Assembly (NCBI GenBank): GCA_035605695.1
Contig: DATNGZ010000066.1
Location: forward strand, 1-64,000
Source of the DNA: VRUE01 sp035605695
GTDB taxonomy: Bacteria; Actinomycetota; Thermoleophilia; Solirubrobacterales; 70-9
Length of the DNA: 64,000 nucleotides
Reading direction: 5' to 3'
The translations under genes and the position numbers were made by a program. Below are positions 33,798 through 45,168 of this stretch, in pieces. The notes under the pieces were generated by a model, which was given only the letters and a program-made list of their open reading frames with translations, had not been told where the DNA came from and made no database searches. The first letter of the stretch is position 1; every line of letters starts with the position of its first letter.

Positions 33798-34739
33798 CTA
33801 GCCGGCGGTGGCGCGAGGGTGGGCCTTGAAGTACGCCTGCTTCAGGCCCTCGCCCGAGAGGTGGGTGTAGAGCTGGGTGGTGGAGATGTCGGCGTGGCCG
33901 AGCATCTCCTGGACGGCGCGCAGGTCGCAGCCACCCGCGAGCAGGTGGGTGGCGAAGCTGTGGCGCAGGGTGTGTGGGCTCATCTGGCCTGCCAAGCCGG
34001 CATCGCGGGCGTTGCGTTGGACGATTTTGTAGAGGCCCTGGCGACTCAGCGGGCCGCCGCGGAAGTTGACGAAGAGCTTCGCCTCGTGGCGGTCGCCGAT
34101 CAGCTTCGGCCGGCCGCCGCGGAGGTAACCGGAGATCGCCGCGATCGCCTTGCGGCCGAGCGGCACCAGCCTTTCCTTGCCGCCCTTGCCGCGGGCGCGC
34201 AGGAAGCCCTCGTGCAGATCGATGTCGGCTAGCTCCAGGCCGATCGTCTCCGAGGCGCGCAAGCCGCAGGCGTACATCACCTCGAGCAGCGCCCGGTCGC
34301 GCAGCGTCGTCGGCTCGTCGCCGTGCGGGGAGGCGAGCAGCTTCTGCACCTCGGCGTAGTTGAGCACCTGGGGCAGCTTCCTTGCCCGGCGCGGGGCGCT
34401 GAGGGCCGCGGTCGGATCGTCCCCGATCAGCTCGTCGCGGCGCAGCTGCTTGTAGAAAGAGCGCAGGCATGCGGCCTTGCGGTGAACGGTCGCCGACGAG
34501 CATGGCGGCCGACCGTTGCCGGTTGCCAGCTCGGCGAGGAACTCGCTGATGTCGGCCGGGCCGGCGGCAAGCGCGTCGAGGTGGTGGGCGTCGAGGTACT
34601 CGCCGTACTGGTGCAGGTCGGTGCGGTAGGCATCGAGGGTGTTGCGCGAGAGGCCCCGCTCCAGCTCCAGGTAGGAGAGGAAGTCGAGGACCAGGCCTTC
34701 GAAGCGGGGCTCGGTTTTCGGGGGATCGGCGACGACCAT
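33798..34739 (-). CDS. xerD: site-specific tyrosine recombinase XerD
   Basis: 313 aa from the ATG at 34739. SAM-like N-terminal domain (LERGLSRNTLDAYRTDL), then the catalytic domain with R161, K185, H256, R259 (HTLRHSFATH), H282 and Y291. Resolves chromosome dimers at dif together with XerC. The position between DUF3866/pyrG and the mutM-recO genes matches the chromosomal xerD of other actinobacteria, which distinguishes it from the island integrase at 24190. The 127 bp between it and the DUF3866 gene are G/C-rich, with no gene. Confidence 0.94.
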   Translation of the reverse strand: MVVADPPKTEPRFEGLVLDFLSYLELERGLSRNTLDAYRTDLHQYGEYLDAHHLDALAAGPADISEFLAELATGNGRPPCSSATVHRKAACLRSFYKQLRRDELIGDDPTAALSAPRRARKLPQVLNYAEVQKLLASPHGDEPTTLRDRALLEVMYACGLRASETIGLELADIDLHEGFLRARGKGGKERLVPLGRKAIAAISGYLRGGRPKLIGDRHEAKLFVNFRGGPLSRQGLYKIVQRNARDAGLAGQMSPHTLRHSFATHLLAGGCDLRAVQEMLGHADISTTQLYTHLSGEGLKQAYFKAHPRATAG

Positions 34740-34866
34740 GGCCGGGGGGTTCTCCCTGGGACGGGACAAACCTTGATTCGCAAGGGACCGTGCGCTCGGC
34801 CGCGGGGCCCGTCGCGGTCTGAGGGGGACCTGCGGGCGGGCGCAGGGCGTCCGTTCTCGGCCCCCC

Positions 34867-35928
34867 TCAGCCCACGCCACCCGCGGACAATTCGACCAGG
34901 GCTCTGCCCGAAGCTAGGGCTGCCGCAAAGAAGAGGGGATCCTCGGCGAGAGTGCGGCCCATCGTCCGAGCCGGCAGGCCGGATGCTTCGTAGCCCTTTA
35001 TGTCGATGGGAGCTTCGTGGAGGCGGTGGCGCCAGCCCGCTGCCGTAGCTAGGACCGCGATAGGTACCGGCTCACTGGCGGGAACCGGCACCTCCACCCC
35101 ACCCAGGAGAAGCTGCATCACTGTGAGGGTGTGGTGGCTTACGGGTTGGTGGCGCTCTCGAGGATCGGCAGTGGAGAGTCGGGGCGAAAGCAAGGTAGGC
35201 AGGCTCAGGGCCAGCGATGCGTGGGCCGTGTCCAAGGCGGCCATGCCGCCGTGGCCGAGGCGGCTGTCGGAGCCGATGATTCCTGGGCCGGGGCCGGCGA
35301 TGATCGCGTCCCACTCCAATCTACCGGCGGCGGCCTCGAGGGCACCGGCTACTGAGATCGCCTCGTGCTCGCCGCCGTAGGTTGGTGCCACCGTGATGTG
35401 ACCACAGAGCAGATTGCGCTTTCGCAGCTCGACGACGTCTCTGCTGAGCGAGCCAGGCAGAGCGCCGCCGGCCGTCTGTACGTAGCCAACCTTGAGCTCT
35501 GGCGAAACCTGGGCCGCGGCCCAAGCGGCCGGCGCCAGATGCCCATGCAGTGGCAGAACCAGCACAGGTATCGACTCATTAACCCCCTCCGGTGCGCCTT
35601 TTGCACCCCCACGGTCCATAAAGCGCACCGGAAGCTCCACCGGGTCGACCGCGTGCTGGAGGGAGCTGTAGTTGAGCTTGATTACGTGCTCGCCGGCCGG
35701 CCCAGCCCCCTCGAGGCCGCGGGTCAGGTTGACGTGGACGATGTCGAAGCCGCCTGAGCCGAGACCAAGGTCGAGGGCCTCGACGTTGACCACGACCTCG
35801 TCGCCCTCGCGCATCTCGCCCAGTAGAACGGTGTCGGCCCAGGCCGGACGCTGCTCTCCGTCAACCTCGACCGTCAGCGGCTCCGCCCTGACGACGACGC
35901 CCCGTCGCAGCTTCAGCCGGCCGCTCAC
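34867..35928 (-). CDS. DUF3866 family protein
   Basis: 353 aa, matching the actinobacterial DUF3866 family: the N-terminal VVVRAEPLTVEVDGE, then HVIKLNYSSLQHAVDPVE, IPVLVLPLHGHL, and a Gly-rich IIAGPGPGIIGSDSRLGHGG. No signal peptide. Function unknown; the family is conserved next to pyrG/xerD in many actinobacteria, which points to a basic cellular role. It overlaps the M20 peptidase gene by 4 bp (GTG/ATGA type), so the two are co-translated. Confidence 0.88.
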   Translation of the reverse strand: MSGRLKLRRGVVVRAEPLTVEVDGEQRPAWADTVLLGEMREGDEVVVNVEALDLGLGSGGFDIVHVNLTRGLEGAGPAGEHVIKLNYSSLQHAVDPVELPVRFMDRGGAKGAPEGVNESIPVLVLPLHGHLAPAAWAAAQVSPELKVGYVQTAGGALPGSLSRDVVELRKRNLLCGHITVAPTYGGEHEAISVAGALEAAAGRLEWDAIIAGPGPGIIGSDSRLGHGGMAALDTAHASLALSLPTLLSPRLSTADPRERHQPVSHHTLTVMQLLLGGVEVPVPASEPVPIAVLATAAGWRHRLHEAPIDIKGYEASGLPARTMGRTLAEDPLFFAAALASGRALVELSAGGVG

Positions 35929-37034
35929 CCCGGCGGCGTTGCGGCCTCGGCGACTATGCCCTCGCAGACCTCGAGCATCAGGTCGAGGTTACGCGCGCTC
36001 ACCGTCTCGTCGGGGGTGTGGTTCGCCTCGGTGCCGTTGGCGAGCAGGACGCAGTCGAAGCCGTCGACGATCAGGGCGTTGGCGTCGCTTCCGCCCCCGG
36101 TCGCCGTCCGCTCCGGCTCGAGACCAGCGCGGCGTAGTCCTGCCTCAGCCAGGGCCAGAGCTGGCGAGGAAGGCGCGATCCGGTAGCCGCGGAAGAGCTC
36201 TTCGATCCGCACGTCGGCGTCGCAACCGTGCTCGCTGGCGCCCCAGGCGCAGGCGTCGCTCAACAGCCCGGCGACCTCAGCCGCCCGGCCGGCATCGAGG
36301 CTGCGCGACTCGGCAACGATCTCGCACTTACCGGGAACGACGTTGCCCGAAGTTCCACCCGCGATCACCCCCACGTTCGCGGTCGTCTCCGCGTCGAGCC
36401 GGCCCAGCTCCATGCGCGATATCGCCGCCGCCGCGGCAGCGATCGCGTTGTTGCCGTCCTCGGGGCGGATACCGGCGTGGGCCTCGACCCCGGTGAACTC
36501 GGCGAGCACCCGCTGCTGGGTGGGTGAGCTGACGATCACCTCACCTGGGGCGCTGGCATGGTCGAGCACGAAGCCGCAGTCCGAACGCAGGGTCGAGACG
36601 TCGAAAGCCTTGGCGCCCCGCAGCCCCTGCTCCTCGGCGACGGTCAGGAGCAACTCAATCCCCACCGGAGGCGGCTCGGCGAGATGGCGCGCGACCAGCT
36701 CCATGAAGACGGCCACGGCGGCCTTGTTATCGGCCCCGAGGATCGTCTCGCCGGCGCTGCGGAAGACACCCTCAGACTCGACCACCTCGATCTGGCCCTG
36801 GTGAGGAACGGTGTCGATATGGGCGCAGAACATCACCCAGCGGTCGCTGCGACCGGACAGCCGCGCGACGATGTTGCCGGCCCCGGCTTCGGCCGGCCCG
36901 GCGGCGTCGTCCTCGCTTACTTCAAGACCGAGCGCGCGCAGTTCGGCGAGGATCGTGTCCGCCACCTCCCGCTCCTCACCGGTCGGACTGCGAATCTCAC
37001 AAAGCCGGACGAAAGTCTCGTGAAGCCTCTTCAC
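35925..37034 (-). CDS. M20-family metallopeptidase (PepT-like)
   Basis: 369 aa. Metal-binding residues are in MFCAHIDTVP, ETILGADNKAAVA, TVAEEQGLRGAK (catalytic EE) and the C-terminal TEANHTPDE histidine. A dimerisation lid domain starts with EFTGVEAHAGIRPEDGNNAI. It should be a cytoplasmic di- or tripeptidase or acyl-aminoacylase. It follows pyrG, with palindrome copy 2 between them, and overlaps the DUF3866 gene downstream. The exact substrate cannot be read. Confidence 0.9.
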   Translation of the reverse strand: MKRLHETFVRLCEIRSPTGEEREVADTILAELRALGLEVSEDDAAGPAEAGAGNIVARLSGRSDRWVMFCAHIDTVPHQGQIEVVESEGVFRSAGETILGADNKAAVAVFMELVARHLAEPPPVGIELLLTVAEEQGLRGAKAFDVSTLRSDCGFVLDHASAPGEVIVSSPTQQRVLAEFTGVEAHAGIRPEDGNNAIAAAAAAISRMELGRLDAETTANVGVIAGGTSGNVVPGKCEIVAESRSLDAGRAAEVAGLLSDACAWGASEHGCDADVRIEELFRGYRIAPSSPALALAEAGLRRAGLEPERTATGGGSDANALIVDGFDCVLLANGTEANHTPDETVSARNLDLMLEVCEGIVAEAATPPG

Positions 37035-37069
37035 GGCGAGACAGGCTAACCGGGATTCGAAATGACTGA

Positions 37070-37167
37070 GGGACTGTCCCGGTAGGGGTGGAACGTCTTG
37101 TATTTTTTCCGCAATTCCTCGCGGCGCCAGCCCAACGCGTCTCCACCGAAAAAGTTAAGTGGAACCC

Positions 37168-37182
<15 letters not shown>
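37070..37182. repeat. palindromic repeat, copy 2 (between pyrG and the M20 peptidase)
   Basis: The outer arm GGACTGTCCCGGTAGGGGT pairs with ACCCCTACCGGGACAGCCC. The inner parts carry GTGGAACGTCTTGTATTTTTT on the left and GAAAAAGTTAAGTGGAACC on the right, in the same orientation as copy 1. The middle is shorter and more diverged. The right arm contains the last codons and the stop of pyrG. Confidence 0.88.
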
Positions 37183-38834
<1,652 letters not shown>

Positions 38835-38838
<4 letters not shown>

Positions 38839-39671
38839 GCTCTGCCGAGCGAGTCTAGCCAGCGCAGTGGCGGAACCGAGTCAATCGTCGCCGAAATTGA
38901 ACGCAACTCTCCGTAAATGGTCAGTCCGGCGACCGCCGCGAGGGCAATCAGACGGGCATCGGGACCAAGCGTGGTCAGCAACCAGACCCCGCCGACGGCC
39001 CCGATGAGGTTCGAGCCAGTGTCACCGAGCATCGCCCGCTCGCGCAGAGTGAACCAGGCGCCGACCAGGATCGGCCCGGCGAAGATTCCAAGCAGCTCCA
39101 GCGGCGCCAGCGTCCAGGCGCCGAGACAGAGGCCAGCGCCAAGCAGGACCAGACCCTTCTCCGCCCGCCCCGGCCGCAGGTCGAACAGGTTGAAAAGATT
39201 GGTGGCGAGAATCAGCAGCCCGATGTCAGCGAGGTAGCGCCAGGATTCGAGCCCGCGGCCGGAGACGACGTAGGCGGCCAGCGCCAAGGCCCCCAACGCC
39301 TTCACCGCGCCGGTCGAGAGACTGCCTTGGCGCAGTGCCCGGGCGTGGCCGCGCCAGCCGCGGGGCGCGCCCGCCTCCTCACCACTGCCCAGCGAATCGT
39401 CAAGGAAACCGAGGAAGGCGACCCCAAGTAGGTAGGGCATCCACTGGCGCAGTCCCGGCGCCAGCAGGTCGAGATCACCGCGATCGTTGAGAAAGGCCAG
39501 GGGGGCCAGGGCGACCAGCGCCGCCGTCGCCAGCACGGCGCCGAGTGGAAAGGCGAGCCTCGCGGCCCGATAGTTTGTCCGCACCAGGCCGGCGTCGAGC
39601 AATCCTCGGATCCCGGCCGGCACGACAAGCAGGGCGACGGCAATCGCAACTGGGAAGCCGACCCAGTTCAC
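38835..39671 (-). CDS. MraY/WecA-like glycosyl-1-phosphate transferase
   Basis: 278 aa, about eight transmembrane segments. The membrane active-site signatures of the polyprenyl-phosphate GlcNAc/MurNAc-peptide transferase family are visible: LGFLDDSLG (first Asp pair), NLFDLRPGR and AMLGDTGSNLIG. It moves a sugar-phosphate onto undecaprenyl phosphate. The second loop reads FNLFDL, not the FNxxDG of classic MraY/WecA, and a dedicated mraY should lie elsewhere, so this is a diverged relative. It sits between mctB and pyrG. Confidence 0.8.
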
Positions 39672-39673
39672 GC

Positions 39674-40546
39674 TCAGCGCGACCCCGCCGGCGGCAGCAA
39701 ATCCGGCAGCAGGCGGTCGGCCGAACCCTTGACCCCAAAGCTGCCCTCAGCCCCGAGCAGGGCGAACACGGTCGCGACCTGGCCCGCAGTCATCTCGACG
39801 TCGTCGACGCTGGAGAGGTCGTTGCCGCCGAAGAAGGAGACTGATGACGGTTCGGCAGTCGAGGTCTCGACCCCGACCACGGGCGTTCGCGTTCCGGTTA
39901 TGCCGCCCATCAGCGCCGATTCGAGTTGCGCCGCGGTCGAGCGCTGCAGCGGCCCCATCTCTTCGGGCGGCTGGTGGACGACAATGACACCGTCGAGCGC
40001 GCCGAAGTTGCCGCTGGCGCGGGAGAAGAGTTGGCTGCGGACCAGTTCGAGCAGGGTGCCGCCGCGGACGAGCTGGCGCCCCGCCCCGGAGCCAAAAGCT
40101 GTGAGCGTTTCCGGGTTTGTCCTGATGTCGGCGAAGCGGGTTTTCGCCAGGTCGGCGGAAAGGGCGCGCAGGTCGACCGGCTCGCGCACCACCCCGATCC
40201 CGACCAGGCGCGCCCCGGTCGGGCCAAGCGCGTCCTCGATCGCCGATGACGTTCCGCCGGGAAGGTCGCCGAGGGCGATAACGCCGATCCGCCTTCCCGC
40301 AAGCCGGTTTCGCACCAGGGCCGGATAGACCCGACTGGCGAATTCATCGGAGCGGGCCAACTGCTCACCCAATTCGTCTGCCCGCGCCCGCTCATCCTGG
40401 AGGTTGCCGGTGAGGCTGTGCTCGAGGTCCTTGCGGGTGTTCGTCAGGGCGTCGCCGCCGAACTCGGCGCCGATCAGGATCCCGATGGCGAGGGCAAGGA
40501 AGACGGCGACCAGCGAGGTCGCGTGGTATCGGGCGCTGTATCCCAT
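39674..40546 (-). CDS. mctB: MctB-like copper transport/envelope protein
   Basis: 290 aa with one N-terminal transmembrane segment (SLVAVFLALAIGILIG), a coiled-coil (DLEHSLTGNLQDERARADEL) and a large extracytoplasmic domain. It matches the mycobacterial MctB family (Rv1698), described as a channel-like protein needed for copper resistance, and it has the same position next to steA as in Mycobacterium. Since this lineage may lack a mycolate outer membrane, the role could differ. Hairpin at 40570-40618 lies upstream. Confidence 0.82.
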   Translation of the reverse strand: MGYSARYHATSLVAVFLALAIGILIGAEFGGDALTNTRKDLEHSLTGNLQDERARADELGEQLARSDEFASRVYPALVRNRLAGRRIGVIALGDLPGGTSSAIEDALGPTGARLVGIGVVREPVDLRALSADLAKTRFADIRTNPETLTAFGSGAGRQLVRGGTLLELVRSQLFSRASGNFGALDGVIVVHQPPEEMGPLQRSTAAQLESALMGGITGTRTPVVGVETSTAEPSSVSFFGGNDLSSVDDVEMTAGQVATVFALLGAEGSFGVKGSADRLLPDLLPPAGSR

Positions 40547-40569
40547 CGGGGTGCAGGCTACCTTCGGGC

Positions 40570-40618
40570 CGCGAGATCTCGTTTATGCGCGAATGACACG
40601 TACAAACGAGGTTTCGCG
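40570..40618. terminator. hairpin between steA and mctB
   Basis: CGCGAGATCTCGTTT (40570-40584) pairs with AAACGAGGTTTCGCG (40604-40618), with 1-3 central mismatches and a 19-base loop. It follows the steA stop directly and ends 24 bp before the mctB start. With no T-run it may act in mRNA processing or as a partial terminator. Confidence 0.5.
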
Positions 40619-41806
40619 TTAAAGACCCAGCCAGATCCGGATCTTCAGCCAGACCAGCTGGACCAGATCGTTGAGGGCCGGCGAGGTGATGATCACGACC
40701 GCGAGCAGAATCGCGAAGGCGGCGAGGAAGAGTACGAGCGGGCCGAACGGGGAGCTCGGGTTATAGAGCCGGCTCACACCCTTTGCGTCGACCAGCTTCT
40801 CGCCGATCCGCAAGCGAGTGAGAAAGGTGGACGACATGCCGCCGCGCTTGCGGTCGAGGAACTCGATCAGGTTGAAGTGAGCGCCGACGCTGACGATCAG
40901 CGTCGCTCCCTTCTCGTAGGCGAGCAGCATCGCCACGTCCTCGCTGGTGCCGGCGGCGGGCAGCAGCGTGTGTTTGAGGCCCAGGTCGAGTAGGCGCTGG
41001 CGGCCGGGCGCGCGGCCGTCGGGGTAGGCGTGGACGATCAGCTCGGCGCCGCAGCGCAGCGCCTCGTCGCCTGCTGAGTCCATGTCGCCGAGGATCACGT
41101 CGGGCTTCATCCCCGCCTCGAGCACCCCGTCGGCGCCACCGTCGACGGCGACGACCAGCGGCCGCACGTCGCGGATGTAGGCCCGCAGTGCCTTCAGGTC
41201 GCGGCGGTGGCGGTCGCCGCGGACGACGATCAGCACGTGGCGGTCACGAAAGGAGGCGCGCGTCGGCGGGAACTCGATGCTGCCGGTGAGTAGGTCGGTC
41301 TCGCCGCGCACGTGGGCCACCGTGTTCTCGGCGAACTCAGCGAGAGCCTCGTCGACTCGCTCGAGCTGCTCGTTACGCTGGCGCTCCAGCTGCTCGACCC
41401 CGAGCACGCGGCCGCGCAGCAGCTCGCGGCCGCTGACCAGAAGGCCACCGCCAACGATCGTCAGCCGGTCGCCATCGCTGAGCAGCTCGAAGGGATCTCC
41501 CTCTTCGGCATCGACCAGTGTCACTCCGGCCTGGGCCAACAGCAGCGGACCGGCGTTGGGGTAGCGCCCATCGGAGGAGGCGGCCGCGTTGACCACCGCG
41601 CAAACGCCGGTCGCGATCAGCTCCTCGGCCGCGATCCGGTCGATGTTGACGTGGTCGATGACGGCGACGTCGCCGGGAGCTAGGCGCTTGACCAGGTGCT
41701 TGGTACGACGGCCGAGCCGCGCCGTGCCCTCGATCGCCTCGTCTGCCGACGCCCCGTTACGGCGTGAGAGCAAAGCGGGCAGGCGACGGCGACTGGAGGT
41801 AGCCAC
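40619..41806 (-). CDS. steA: SteA-like cell-division protein
   Basis: 395 aa. Starts with KHLVKRLAPGDVAVIDHVNIDRIAAEEL, followed by a middle domain with thiamin-pyrophosphokinase-like features (DVILGDMDSAGDEAL, LPAAGTSEDVAMLLAYEKGA) and ends with one transmembrane helix (LVLFLAAFAILLAVV). This is the layout of SteA (Rv1697), which in Corynebacterium works with SteB in daughter-cell separation. The neighbours recN upstream and mctB downstream are as in other actinobacteria. Confidence 0.88.
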   Translation of the reverse strand: MATSSRRRLPALLSRRNGASADEAIEGTARLGRRTKHLVKRLAPGDVAVIDHVNIDRIAAEELIATGVCAVVNAAASSDGRYPNAGPLLLAQAGVTLVDAEEGDPFELLSDGDRLTIVGGGLLVSGRELLRGRVLGVEQLERQRNEQLERVDEALAEFAENTVAHVRGETDLLTGSIEFPPTRASFRDRHVLIVVRGDRHRRDLKALRAYIRDVRPLVVAVDGGADGVLEAGMKPDVILGDMDSAGDEALRCGAELIVHAYPDGRAPGRQRLLDLGLKHTLLPAAGTSEDVAMLLAYEKGATLIVSVGAHFNLIEFLDRKRGGMSSTFLTRLRIGEKLVDAKGVSRLYNPSSPFGPLVLFLAAFAILLAVVIITSPALNDLVQLVWLKIRIWLGL

Positions 41807-41858
41807 CGAAGCAGGTTAACCGCCCTGACAAGGGGATCAAACCGTTCTTGGATCGCCT

Positions 41859-43541
41859 TCAGGCCGCGGCAAGCAGCTCGCGTGCGTGGCGCGTGGCTGC
41901 CTCGTCAGAGTGCTCGCCGCCAAGCATGCGGAGGATCTCCTCGACCACCTCCTCACCCTCAAGGCGGCGCACGCTGGCGCTGGCGCGATCGCCGGAGACG
42001 TCCTTCTCGAGGCTGAAGTGGGTCTCGGCAAGGGAAGCAACCTGGGGCAGGTGGGTGATGCAGAGCACCTGGCGGCCCGCGCCGAGGGCGCGCAGCCGCT
42101 CGCCGACGGCGCGGGCGGTCTTGCCACCGACCCCGGCGTCGATCTCGTCGAAGACCAGGGTCGCGGCGCCGGCCCCACCGCCAAAACCGCTCAGGGCCAG
42201 CATCACCCGCGAGAGCTCGCCGCCCGAGGCCGCATCGCGCAGTGGCGCCGCCTCCAGGCCAGGGTTCGGCGCCAGCTTCAGCTCGACCGTCTCGGCGCCT
42301 CCGAGGCCGAAGCCGTCGGGATGCGGTTCGAGCACGACCTCGAGCCGAGCCCCGGGCATCGCCAGGCGCTCCAGCTCCGCCGCCGCCTCGCGCTCCAGCG
42401 GCGCCGCCGCTTTCGCCCGGCCCTTGCCCAGCTTGTCGCCGAGCTTGGCCCGGCGCGCTTCGGCCCCGGCCAGCGCGGCCTCGGCCTCCGCCCAGTGCTG
42501 CTCGGCGTTCTCCAGGCGGGAGATCTCGGTTCGGCAGTGCTCGGCGTGAGCGAGGACCGACTCGACGCTGCCGCCGTGCTTGCGCTGCAGCTTGTCGAGA
42601 GCCTCGAGCCGCTCTTCGATCGCGGCGAGGCGGCCGGGATCGGCCTCGAGGCCGTCGAGGTAGCCGCGCAGCTCACCGGCGACGTCGCCGAGCTCGATCG
42701 CGAGGGCGCTGACCCGAGCCGCGATCGCGTCGAGATCCGCATCGACGCCGCCAACGCCCTGCAGCAGCGCTTCTGCCTGCGCCAGCGTCCCAACCGCCCC
42801 GCCGCCGTCCTCGTCGGCGCCAATCGCTGCCGCCTGGGCGCCGGCGGCGGCTTCGCGCAGCCCCTCGGCGTGGCGCAACCGCTCGCGCTCGCCCGCCAAC
42901 CCGTCCGCCTCCTCAGGATCCGGCGCAACCTCCTCGATCTCGGCGAGCTCGTAGCGAAACAGGTCGAGATCGCGCTCCCGAGATCCGTCGCGCTCCCGCA
43001 GCGCCTCCAGCGCCGCCGCCAACCGCAGGCACTCCCGGTGCACCTCCCGGTAGCTGTCTCGCAGCTCCAGGTGACTCGGCCCGGCGAAGCCGTCGAGCAC
43101 CTCCATCTGGGCCGAGGAAATGGTCAGCTTGCGGTGCTCGTGCTGCCCGTAGAAAGCGAGCAGCCGCCCCCCGAGCAGCTTCAGATCGGATGCCGAGGCA
43201 GCGCGCCCGGCAACAAAGGCGCTTGTCCGCCCGCTCGCCGAGACCCGCCGGCCCAAAACGACCTCGTCGGCATCCTCGGGCAGCCGCTCGGCAATCTCAG
43301 CCATCTCCGGCCCCCCGAGCAATCCCTTCGGCAGATCGAAGACGCCCTCGACCCAAGCCTCCTCCGCCCCGGGCCGCACGATCTGCGACCGGGCTTTACC
43401 GCCCATCAGAAGATCAAGTGAATGCGCCAGCACGGTCTTGCCCGCGCCGGTCTCGCCGGTAATCGCGTTAAGCCCCTCGCCGAGGCGCAGTTCCGCCCTC
43501 TCAATCAAGAGCAGATTCTCGATTCTCAGCTCGCGCAACAC
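41859..43541 (-). CDS. recN: DNA repair protein RecN
   Basis: 560 aa SMC-like ATPase. Walker A ITGETGAGKTVLAHSLDLL at about 28-46, the ABC signature SGGELSRVMLAL and Walker B TLVFDEIDAGVGGKTA in the C-terminal lobe; a long coiled-coil lies between the lobes. It holds broken DNA ends for recombination repair. The gene lies 52 bp upstream of steA and downstream of the MFS gene. Confidence 0.96.
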   Translation of the reverse strand: MLRELRIENLLLIERAELRLGEGLNAITGETGAGKTVLAHSLDLLMGGKARSQIVRPGAEEAWVEGVFDLPKGLLGGPEMAEIAERLPEDADEVVLGRRVSASGRTSAFVAGRAASASDLKLLGGRLLAFYGQHEHRKLTISSAQMEVLDGFAGPSHLELRDSYREVHRECLRLAAALEALRERDGSRERDLDLFRYELAEIEEVAPDPEEADGLAGERERLRHAEGLREAAAGAQAAAIGADEDGGGAVGTLAQAEALLQGVGGVDADLDAIAARVSALAIELGDVAGELRGYLDGLEADPGRLAAIEERLEALDKLQRKHGGSVESVLAHAEHCRTEISRLENAEQHWAEAEAALAGAEARRAKLGDKLGKGRAKAAAPLEREAAAELERLAMPGARLEVVLEPHPDGFGLGGAETVELKLAPNPGLEAAPLRDAASGGELSRVMLALSGFGGGAGAATLVFDEIDAGVGGKTARAVGERLRALGAGRQVLCITHLPQVASLAETHFSLEKDVSGDRASASVRRLEGEEVVEEILRMLGGEHSDEAATRHARELLAAA

Positions 43542-43607
43542 CCCTCTGTATCTAGCACCGCCAGCGGACCGAAGCCGCTCTTCAAGCCACAGTTCGCGGG
43601 GTCGTGC

Positions 43608-45131
43608 CTACGCCTCTGCCGCGGCTGGCTCCGGGGCACCCTCGGCATGCTGCACAAAGTCCCTGGACCTGACGAGGGCGAAGCCAAGCGCGGCGCCGAC
43701 AAAGGAAAGGATGGCGGCGATCAGGATGATCTCGTTGAAGGCGCCGACGAAGGCGACGTCGGAGGCGTGGACGACCTCGGGGCGGATTCGGGCGGGGGTC
43801 ACCGCTGCGGCCGCTTTCGAGCCGCCCGAGGCGACGATTTCGCCGAGCCCGCTCGGCGCGTGCGGCAGCAGCTCAGAGAGCTTCGAGTTGACGCTTGACT
43901 GGAAGACCGCGCCGAGCCCGGCGACGCCGGTCGCGATCCCGACCTGACGGAAGGTGGTGTTGATCCCCGAACCCATGCCGGACTTCTCGACCGGGACGAC
44001 GGCGATCGCCGCCTGTCCGATCCCGGGATTGGTGATGCCGATGCCGATGCCAGCGACGAGAAAACCGCCGAGCAGGGTCGTCCAGCCGGAGTCGGGTGAG
44101 ACGCCGTGCATCAGCAGCAGGCCGACCCCGACCGTGGCGAGGCCAACGCCGAGCAGGACGCGGATCGGGATCCGGTTCGAGAGCGCACCCGAGATCGGCG
44201 CGACGATGAAGCCGAGGACCGTCAGCGGCAGGAAGCGCAGGCCCGCCCCGAGCGGCGAGAAATCGAGCACTCCCTGCATGTAGATGGTCAGGTAGAGGAA
44301 CATCGCGAACATCCCCGCCGAGAGCCCGAAGGCAACGGCGGAGACACCGTTGAAGGCGGACTTGCGAAACAGCGTCAGGTCGAGCATCGGGTATTTGGAG
44401 CGGAGCTCGATGGCGACGAAGGCCGCCAGCAGCGCCGCGGCGCCGATCAGACAGAAGAGGATCAGGGCGCTGTCCCAACCCTCGGGGTTGCCGCGGATCA
44501 GCCCGAAGATCAGCAGGAAGAGGGCCAGTGAGAAGGTGACGAGCCCGGGCACGTCGATCGGTTCCGGATCTTTGGCGAAGACGTTGACGATCTTGCGCTC
44601 GGTCAGCACCATCGCCCCGATACCGATCGGAACGTTGACGAAGAAGATCCACTCCCAGCCGAGGCTCTCGGTGATCACCCCGCCGACCAGCGGTCCGACC
44701 GCGACAGCGCCGCCGACCGTCGCCCCCCAGACACCGAACGCCGTCGCCCGGTCCTTATCGTGGAACTCCTGGCCGATCAGGGCCAGCGAGGTGGCGAACA
44801 TCCCCGCCCCGCCGACGCCCTGTAGCCCGCGCGCCAGGTTGAGCAGGGTCGGGTCGTTGGATATGCCGCAGAGGAACGAGGCGAAGGTAAAGACCCCAAA
44901 GCCGATCGTGAAGACGCGGCGACGGCCGAGCCTGTCGCCGAGCGAGCCCGCGGTGAGCAGGAAGGCGGCCAGGGTCAGCGAGTAGGCGTCGACCACCCAC
45001 TGCAGGCTGGAGAGACTGGCGTGGAGTTCACGCTGGATGTCGGGTAGGGCGACGTTGACGACCGTCACGTCGAGCAACAGCATGAACGTGGCTATTGAAA
45101 CGAGGAGAAGGGTCCACCACTTTCGCTCCAT
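43608..45131 (-). CDS. MFS drug exporter, DHA2 (EmrB/QacA) family
   Basis: 507 aa from the ATG at 45131 (MERKWWTLLLVSIATF). About 14 transmembrane segments. Motif A-like GSLGDRLGRRRVF, motif C-like GGAVAVGPLVGGVITESLGW and D1 LDVTVVNVALPDIQ near the N-terminus are those of DHA2 proton-coupled exporters. Substrate unknown. It is inserted between nadK and recN, which are usually adjacent in this gene cluster; palindrome copy 3 lies between nadK and this gene. Confidence 0.92.
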   Translation of the reverse strand: MERKWWTLLLVSIATFMLLLDVTVVNVALPDIQRELHASLSSLQWVVDAYSLTLAAFLLTAGSLGDRLGRRRVFTIGFGVFTFASFLCGISNDPTLLNLARGLQGVGGAGMFATSLALIGQEFHDKDRATAFGVWGATVGGAVAVGPLVGGVITESLGWEWIFFVNVPIGIGAMVLTERKIVNVFAKDPEPIDVPGLVTFSLALFLLIFGLIRGNPEGWDSALILFCLIGAAALLAAFVAIELRSKYPMLDLTLFRKSAFNGVSAVAFGLSAGMFAMFLYLTIYMQGVLDFSPLGAGLRFLPLTVLGFIVAPISGALSNRIPIRVLLGVGLATVGVGLLLMHGVSPDSGWTTLLGGFLVAGIGIGITNPGIGQAAIAVVPVEKSGMGSGINTTFRQVGIATGVAGLGAVFQSSVNSKLSELLPHAPSGLGEIVASGGSKAAAAVTPARIRPEVVHASDVAFVGAFNEIILIAAILSFVGAALGFALVRSRDFVQHAEGAPEPAAAEA

Positions 45132-45168
45132 GCGGCGAAACCCTAGAGAACCGGACACGTCGGCTTTG

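Noticed and set aside
34867..35928. Assigning an enzymatic function to the DUF3866 protein from its Gly-rich segment
   Set aside because: IIAGPGPGIIGS looks like a nucleotide loop but does not match Walker A or Rossmann patterns; function is left open.
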